A stretch of 64,000 nt of DNA. Source: Sanderia malayensis (lineage: Eukaryota > Cnidaria > Scyphozoa > Semaeostomeae > Pelagiidae). The translations under genes were made by a program, and so were the position numbers. Below the pieces are notes generated by a model, which saw only the letters and a program-made list of their open reading frames with translations, did no database searches and was not told the origin of the DNA. The stretch is taken from the NCBI GenBank assembly GCA_013076295.1, contig RQOL01000531.1, positions 620,001-684,000 on the forward strand, given 5' to 3'. Each line of letters starts with the position of its first letter. Position 1 is the stretch's first letter. Positions 58,022 to 64,000 of this stretch are shown here, piece by piece.

Positions 58022-59857
58022 ATGGACGATAAGGGTCCAGTGCTTGGTGGATATGAAGAAAGCAAAGACAACAAGAAAGCAATCGCAAGCAGTCATTGCG
58101 GTAGAAGAAGCCGAATAGCTTTTGTATCTTTGGCAATCATTCTTATCGTAGCTGGTATTTGTTGTGCAGTGTACTTTGCAGTGATGAAAAAAGACAAGGC
58201 CAATGCAGAAACTATTGTTGTTAAAACTGACTGTGGATTTGTGCAAGGAATAAAGCAGTCTGGACGATTAGGCCCAACATCACAAACACAAACATCGACT
58301 GATGGGAATGGAGATGTTTACATTTTTAAAGGAATACCTTACGGTAGGCCTCCAGTTCACAGTCTAAGATGGCAGCCTCCGCAGGGCTTGAAAGCAAGTA
58401 ACTCGTGCTGGGCCGGTGTCTACAAAGCACAGAAATATGGAAGTCAGTGCGTACAACCTGATTTGGTAACTCTGACAAAACACACGGGGAGCGAAAACTG
58501 TTTGTATTTGAACATATGGAGCCCCCGTATCGGTGATACAAAAACAACAGCAAAACTACCTGTACTTGTGTGGATACACGGGGGTAACCTTGTCGCAGGC
58601 TCTGGGGAGGTTCCCGATGGAGCGGAGTTCGTTCGTAGCATGGGTGTAATCTTGGTTGGTATCAACTATCGACTAAATGCATTTGGATTCATGACGTTGG
58701 ATGTATTATCAGCAAACTCCAAGACAAAAACATCTGGTAACTATGGTTTCATGGACCAAATACTCGCTCTGAAATGGGTCAAGGTGAATATTGTGGCCTT
58801 TGGCGGTGACCCCGAAGCGGTCACTATTATCGGACAAAGTTCTGGTGCGACTTCCATATTCGGGCTCTTAGCCTCGAAAGCGGCGAGTGGCCTATTCAAA
58901 CGAGTCATCGCGATGAGTGGATCGCCTGTGTTTGAAGCGACGGCCAAGCAAGCTTCAATGGACAATGAAGTATTCTTAAAGAACACCAAATGTAATATGA
59001 CCAATGGGCATCAAATTAATCACAATGACACACTCAAATGTCTTTACGGTCTTAATCAAACACAGATACTTCATTCCATTCCATGGTTCGTGTATCCTTC
59101 CTGGGCAATGTTTAGCAACATGGATCTGATAACAAAAGATCAGTTTGTAGGGGCACTATGTGTCGTGGATGGTGATGTAATTTTTGCACCCCCAGGCCAA
59201 CTTCATACCCTTCCTCCCTTGTCGCACAATGTTTCGGTGTTGCTCGGATCAACAGCCCAAGAGATTGATTTTCTGCCTTTACACAATTTCAAAAACAGTC
59301 CTTGGTCTGAATTTACGAAATTCGTCAACCAGCGACTGAGTCCATTTTCTAACAAGCTTCCAAACGAATCTTTGACATCATACAACAAGATACTCAAGCC
59401 CAGCACTGCTGCACAACTCTATTATGCAACAATGGCCTCAGATATACGCGTTACGTGTCCTTCAGCCGAATTGGCTCGTAACTTCTCAAAAGTGCAAAAT
59501 TTCGATGTTTACCGGTACGTTGTTACCAACCGGCCAAGCCACGCCGTTGTTTGGTTCAAAAATCACACTTCGAAATATTCAACGCACTTATGGGATTTGG
59601 GTGCTCTTTTTGGGTTCACGGAATATCCCATTAATTACAAACCGAAGCAAAAAGATTTACAATTTATGAAGACCATACGAAACGAGTTCCTGCATTTCAT
59701 AAAAACTGGGAAACCTAATAATGCAAAATGGCAGAAATATCCAGAGAATATTGGCATATTTGGTGATGCAGGTGTTAGTGCTGAAAAATTTTACAACGAA
59801 GAACAATGCGAGATTTGGAACAAATACAACTTGTTTCAATATGGCTGGAAAAACTGA
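58022..59857 (+). CDS. Membrane-anchored carboxylesterase, copy C (E to Q next to Ser)
   Basis: 611 residues, intronless. Tail MDDKGPVLGGYEESKDNKKA, membrane helix at about 32-55, HGGN at 186-189. The nucleophile elbow is GQSSG at 271-275 with Ser273; copies A and B have Glu at 272. Glu414 and His522 (STHLWD) are kept, so the triad is complete. In acetylcholinesterases the Glu before the catalytic Ser supports catalysis, so the change may alter rate or specificity; that is inference. Local patches differ strongly from A and B: residues around 361-375 (FSNMDLITKDQFVG) and 415-425, plus one extra residue after His522. Neighbouring stretches are almost identical, as expected after gene conversion. 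AATAAA lies at 59894-59899. An out-of-frame upstream ATG frame (57891-58118) overlaps the start. Confidence 0.94.
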   Translation: MDDKGPVLGGYEESKDNKKAIASSHCGRRSRIAFVSLAIILIVAGICCAVYFAVMKKDKANAETIVVKTDCGFVQGIKQSGRLGPTSQTQTSTDGNGDVYIFKGIPYGRPPVHSLRWQPPQGLKASNSCWAGVYKAQKYGSQCVQPDLVTLTKHTGSENCLYLNIWSPRIGDTKTTAKLPVLVWIHGGNLVAGSGEVPDGAEFVRSMGVILVGINYRLNAFGFMTLDVLSANSKTKTSGNYGFMDQILALKWVKVNIVAFGGDPEAVTIIGQSSGATSIFGLLASKAASGLFKRVIAMSGSPVFEATAKQASMDNEVFLKNTKCNMTNGHQINHNDTLKCLYGLNQTQILHSIPWFVYPSWAMFSNMDLITKDQFVGALCVVDGDVIFAPPGQLHTLPPLSHNVSVLLGSTAQEIDFLPLHNFKNSPWSEFTKFVNQRLSPFSNKLPNESLTSYNKILKPSTAAQLYYATMASDIRVTCPSAELARNFSKVQNFDVYRYVVTNRPSHAVVWFKNHTSKYSTHLWDLGALFGFTEYPINYKPKQKDLQFMKTIRNEFLHFIKTGKPNNAKWQKYPENIGIFGDAGVSAEKFYNEEQCEIWNKYNLFQYGWKN

Positions 59858-60159
59858 AAAACTTCTGGCTGTTTCTTGCCATTCGAGTTATTCAATAAAG
59901 CTGCAGACATTTTTTAGTAAAGTAAACTTTTGGTTGAAAACGAACATATTTGCAAATTGTTATGATGGTTTATTGAATGTAAACATCTTGGTTATAACTA
60001 AGCCAGTTATCACAACTTTCGCAGTAAAAAGCTAGTCTGCACTGGTTCTGTTAAGTATTCAATGTTATTGTTATTGCACGCGACGGTGGAGCGAGCTTCA
60101 CAAAAGGGAGTTTTCAAAAAATTCCCTTCCTCAAATTTCCTCTCCTAACTGCGCATTAC

Positions 60160-61369
60160 TATGGAGTCACATCGTGGACAAAAGCCGATACTCCTTCTTC
60201 ATGTCGTTTTTCGTGAATCGTTTCGTGATTCTTCGTGAGTCATGTCGTATTCCCTCATGAATCATGTCGTGATTCTTCGTGAGTCATGTCGTAATTTACT
60301 ACCACCTTAATGACGCGACTCACGAAGATTTTTAATGACCGTGTCATGTCTCACCGATCACTGCATGTAGTGATCATGTATCATATAATTCAAATCAGAT
60401 CATTTCGATCATCCCTTTGATTACAATCTCAGTATTAATAAACATGGCGTCACCTTCTTAGAGCACCCAAGAAAACATCAAATCATTTCTTGTTTCCAAT
60501 TTGCAGCAAGTATTAAGAAATCTTGAGCAAAACCTTGATGCAAACATTTTAGATTACTCACTATACAAGTTACAGCAGAGCATTGAACTCTGCATACAAT
60601 GTAACGGTTTCAAGGACAGTGACTTTTTTGGGAATGATGAATTTGTTAATGTCTTGTTTGTTGCTTACGATCTTTTGGAAGAAGATTTGCAAAAGGAAGT
60701 TGAAAATCAAGACATAGGTTACAGTGTTGTGGGTACTAAAATGGGCAGACCGCAGTTAAATATACCCAAAGATACATTGGAACTGTATCTTCAATACGGT
60801 TTTTCTCTTCCAAAAACTTCAAATATTTTCGGCGTCAGCACAAAAACAATAAAGAGAAGGGTGACAAAGTTTGGCCTAGAAAATCAAGTGAAACAATATG
60901 CAGATATTTCTGATGAAGCCCTTGACCATGTTGTTAGTAATGTTCTCATAGATTTTCTAAATTGTGGTAGACGAGGTTGATTTTCATTAGAGTTGATGCC
61001 CTCCAACTCTCTAAGAGCATTTCTCAGAATGGAAGCCACTCGATCCTTGTTGTTCTTATCCTTGTCGTTCATTTTTTAAAACACGCACGTGCTGATGTGA
61101 TTGTAATGTTGTTGCAGTTGTAGAGAATCAGTATTGATTCTGACTGATCACGATCTATCTGATGCAAGTGATCGGTGAGACATGACACGGTCATTAAAAA
61201 TCTTCGTGAGTCGAGTCGCTAAGGTGACAGCAAATCACGACATGACTCACGAAGAATCACGACACGATTCACGAATGAATACGACATGACTCACGAAGAA
61301 TCACGACACGATTCACGAAAAACGACATGAAGAAGCAGTATCGACTTTTGTCCACGATGTGACTCCATA
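60160..61369. mobile_element. DNA transposon with 203-bp TIRs, copy 2 (IS3EU-like)
   Basis: Copy of 54290-55499 at an offset of 5870 bp, with the same CATTAC flanks (60154-60159, 61370-61375) and the same truncated ORF. The identical flanks beyond the target site show it was copied by the segmental duplication, not by a new insertion. Confidence 0.88.
60501..60980 (+). CDS. Truncated transposase/integrase N-terminal ORF, copy 2
   Basis: The 159-residue product is identical to that of 54631-55110, with the same helix-turn-helix (GVSTKTIKRRV) and the same stop after NCGRRG. Identity reflects the recent segmental duplication and is not evidence of selection. Confidence 0.65.
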   Translation: MQQVLRNLEQNLDANILDYSLYKLQQSIELCIQCNGFKDSDFFGNDEFVNVLFVAYDLLEEDLQKEVENQDIGYSVVGTKMGRPQLNIPKDTLELYLQYGFSLPKTSNIFGVSTKTIKRRVTKFGLENQVKQYADISDEALDHVVSNVLIDFLNCGRRG

Positions 61370-61838
61370 CATTACTTTCTTTGTTTTGTTTTGTTTCTTT
61401 TCGTCATGGGTATGATCCGCTGCACTGAGAGTTTCTGGACATGGGCTGGGCACAGTCGTACTGTTGGCTTGGCTTTGTATTGGCTGAAAAATGCTACAAA
61501 CCTTTTGCAATTTTGTAATTGCGATCGGCGCGCCAAAAAAGGACAAATTGTTGTTTTACTGCTCGGTTGTTTCGAATTTTTCCAGAAACACTTTTAGAAT
61601 GTGAGGATGGTGTTTTTAGTCAAGTTTCAACTACCTTTATCAAGTTAAATTATTCATCTAGCTAGTAATACCAATTTTCCTTGAGTGAAATTTATTCCGG
61701 TAGCGAATTACCTAGTTTGGTCGAGAAAAACACGAAAAAAAAGTTTTCTGACGTTACTTGCTAATACTCGATTGAATTTCAGACTATAAAATAATAAACT
61801 AGGAAGGCTGGTGCGCTTCGCGCGCCACCTCCCTAGTG

Positions 61839-62655
61839 TTTTGGCCTTCGATGTGAGTGGAACAGCGATCTTGAACAAAAGGGGGGGTGGGTTTCTGTTG
61901 TTTTGGCTTTCGATGTGAGTGGAACAGCGTTCTTGAACAAAAGTGGGGTGGGTTTCTGATGTTTTGGCCTTCGATGTGAGTGGAACAGCGATCTTGAACA
62001 AAAGTGGGGTGGATTTCTATTGTTTTGGCCCTCGATGCGAATGGGACAGTGATCTTCAACAAAAGTGGGGTGGATTTCTATTGTTTTGGCTCTCGATGTG
62101 AGTGGGACAGTGATCTTGAAAAAAAGTGGGGTGGGTTTCTATTGTTTTGGCCTTCGATGTAAGTGGGACAGTGATCGTGAAGAAAAGTGGGGTGGATTTT
62201 TATTATTTTGGCTTTCGATGTGAGTGGGACAGTGATCTTCAAGAAAAGTGGGATGGATTTCTACTGTTTTGGCCTTCGGTGTAAGTGGGACAGTGATGTT
62301 GAAGAAGAGTGGGGTGGATTTCTATTGTTTTGGCCTTCGATGTGAGTGGGACAGTGATCTTTAACAAAAGTGGGGTGGATTTCTACTGTTTTGGCCTTCG
62401 ATGTGAGTGGAACAGCGATGTTGAAGAAATATTGGGTGGGTTTTTATTGTTTTGGCCTTCGATGTGAGTGGAACAGCGATCTTCAACAAAAGTGGGGTGG
62501 ATTTCTATTGTTTTGGCTCTCGATGTGAGTGGGACAGTGATCTTGAAAAAAAGTGGGGTGGGTTTCTATTGTTTTGGCCTTCGATGTAAGTGGGACAGTG
62601 ATCGTGAAGAAAAGTGGGGTGGATTTTTATTATTTTGGCCTTCGATGTGAGTGGG
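61839..62655. repeat. 61-bp minisatellite, 13.4 copies
   Basis: Same array as 55969-56846 minus one 61-bp unit. The missing unit is in the right part, after the unit with AGAAATATTGGGTGGG. The left 10 units align one to one. Confidence 0.95.
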
Positions 62656-63349
62656 CTGGGTGGAGTTTCATCAAAAATCTTATCAGCACGGGTAAACGTT
62701 GTAAAGGTATGGTCTGGTCTAAAAAACAAAAAGGGGTCAGAACACGAACACGCGACTGCGAGTAAAAATTGCAGCTATTCAACGTCGTTGGTATGGCAAC
62801 AAGAATATGGCAAAAGTGCTGACACATGTACTCTGGTGAGACTTCCAAGTGCTACAACTAATATCTCGTTTCAAAAAGGAGCTTATTTCGAAGGGGCATT
62901 AATTGAGAGGGGAGATTAAATTAATAGATATTTTACGGTATTGAATGTGCCGAGTATAACTCAGCTTTTGGGGGTAAAACTAGCAAGACCTATTTCTAGT
63001 TATTTTGGGGCGCAAATGAATTTTCTTCTTCGCCATATACAGACTATGGTTCAGAACAAAGCCGCATCATCCGCTCATCGTCATTGTCATTTTCAAGCTG
63101 GTTAAACCCAATTTAAGCAGGGTTAATGTCCAAAAGAAATTATTCATAATAATCAATGTTTAGTCATCAGTTTCTGGGCATAATGGTAACAATAATTTCA
63201 AAGATAGAAACAAATCCTTAGCACCAGCTCCCTTGAGGGATGAGTGTTTAGTGTCCGCTGGTCATACTGTGTGCAATAGTTAGCTCGGTCATATCATATC
63301 AACAAAGCATTCACATCATTCGACTGTTGGGTTGGGACCAACAACGAAG
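62656..63349. other. No gene; esterase D upstream DNA
   Basis: Copy of 56847-57540. No coding sequence recognised. Confidence 0.5.
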
Positions 63350-63353
63350 ATTC

Positions 63354-63534
63354 AATTTCTCCCTCCCTCCCTCTCCTTATATATTGTTGTGTTCGGTATT
63401 CCCTTTGTTATGATTTTCAGTTCGACCATCTCGGAGTACTGCCTGGTGTACCGGCCGGAACCCGCGGGGCAAATCGGGATCACCGACCGTAAAATGTGTT
63501 TTGCCACTCAAGCAATTCGAATCAAGAACTTTTA
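63354..63534. repeat. Dispersed repeat family R1, copy 4
   Basis: Copy of 57545-57725 in the second duplication unit, about 300 bp before the start codon of esterase D. Confidence 0.65.
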
Positions 63535-63830
63535 AGAAACATTTTTACTGTGTTTCTTATAAAAAACGTGTAGTTCTAAAAGTTTCTTAACTTTCAGGCT
63601 CTCTGGTACAAGGTTTCTTATAAAAAATCTGCAAAGCATTATATTTGGCCAAGGAGTGTAAATAGTCGTTGTCTGACTGAAGGAAAAAGTGCAGCCCCCA
63701 TGCCGAGTTTTGTTTATCGTCAGGCATCACGTGGAATCAACAATCAAATCAACACCGACAAAAATTGGCCAAATAAAATATTGAAAGCAACAAGCGTGGT
63801 AACAAAAACACCAAAACTGAAGCAGAAAAC

Positions 63831-64000
63831 ATGGACGATAAGGGTCCAGTGCTTGGTGGATATGAAGAAAGCAAAGACAACAAGAAAGCAATCGCAAGCA
63901 GTCATTGCGGTAGAAGAAGCCGAATAGCTTTTGTATCTTTGGCAATCATTCTTATCGTAGCTGGTATTTGTTGTGCAGTGTACTTTGCAGTGATGAAAAA
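63831..64000 (+). CDS. Membrane-anchored carboxylesterase, copy D (5' end only)
   Basis: The first 56 codons are inside the window: tail MDDKGPVLGGYEESKDNKKA and the whole membrane helix up to AVMKK. The sequence is identical to copy C over this stretch. The catalytic domain is outside the window, so whether D has the Glu or Gln form of the nucleophile elbow is not known. Confidence 0.9.
   Translation, partial: MDDKGPVLGGYEESKDNKKAIASSHCGRRSRIAFVSLAIILIVAGICCAVYFAVMK

Larger units (their letters stand above)
53765..58191. repeat. Tandem segmental duplication, unit 1
   Basis: The 3' end of esterase B, a 1.2-kb DNA element, a 61-bp minisatellite and the 5' flank and start of esterase C. It recurs as 59635-64000, at an offset of 5870 bp left of the minisatellite and 5809 bp right of it. 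Very few substitutions were found by eye (for example GTCGTCC at 55194-55200 against GTCGTTC at 61064-61070), so the duplication is recent. Confidence 0.92.
59635..64000. repeat. Tandem segmental duplication, unit 2 (runs off the window)
   Basis: Second copy of 53765-58191: esterase C 3' end, DNA element copy 2, minisatellite with one unit fewer, R1 repeat copy 4 and the start of esterase D. It continues past the right edge, so further units may follow. Confidence 0.92.

Overview
The window is nuclear DNA of an intron-rich invertebrate animal. The evidence is AT-rich sequence, canonical GT-AG introns of mostly 100-600 bp, metazoan genes with up to 31 exons, a tRNA-derived SINE, several DNA-transposon MITEs and a decayed LINE reverse transcriptase. 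A cnidarian or another early-branching animal would fit, but nothing here proves it. No bacterial operons, CRISPR arrays or rRNA were seen.

Layout. 1-4762 is gene-poor and carries short repeats. 4763-14857 (+) is a complete 10-exon GDP-L-fucose synthase gene. Its 5.3-kb first intron holds a Harbinger-type MITE, a SINE and, on the opposite strand, a complete intronless membrane-anchored carboxylesterase (copy A, 6716-8548). 15452-18783 (+) is an OTUD3-type deubiquitinase, with a hAT-like MITE in intron 1. Two unidentified coding exons follow (18805-19319). 20049-29688 (-) is the exocyst subunit Sec15/EXOC6, reconstructed as 31 exons. 30508-32362 is a non-autonomous element with 86-bp terminal inverted repeats and an internal 190-bp tandem array. 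33623-44542 (+) is a NuMA homologue of about 2,550 residues. Its coiled coil contains a tandem array of 49-residue (seven-heptad) repeats. 45222-50420 (-) is MIC60/mitofilin in 9 exons.

From about 50.6 kb to the right edge is a carboxylesterase cluster. Copy B (52155-53987) and its flanks are an inverted duplicate of copy A. Copies C (58022-59857) and D (63831 to the edge) lie in a recent tandem duplication of about 5.8 kb. Each duplicated unit also carries a 1.2-kb DNA element (203-bp TIRs, 6-bp target duplication, truncated helix-turn-helix ORF) and a 61-bp minisatellite. The two minisatellites differ by exactly one unit.

The five single-copy genes are unrelated housekeeping functions: GDP-fucose synthesis, deubiquitination, exocytosis, spindle organisation and mitochondrial cristae. 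They do not form a pathway. The dynamic part is the esterase family. It has spread by inverted and tandem duplication, one copy sits inside a host intron, and one copy has changed the residue next to the catalytic serine. Three one-base frame breaks (one in Sec15, two in NuMA) look more like assembly deletions than gene death, because the coding sequence on both sides is well preserved.
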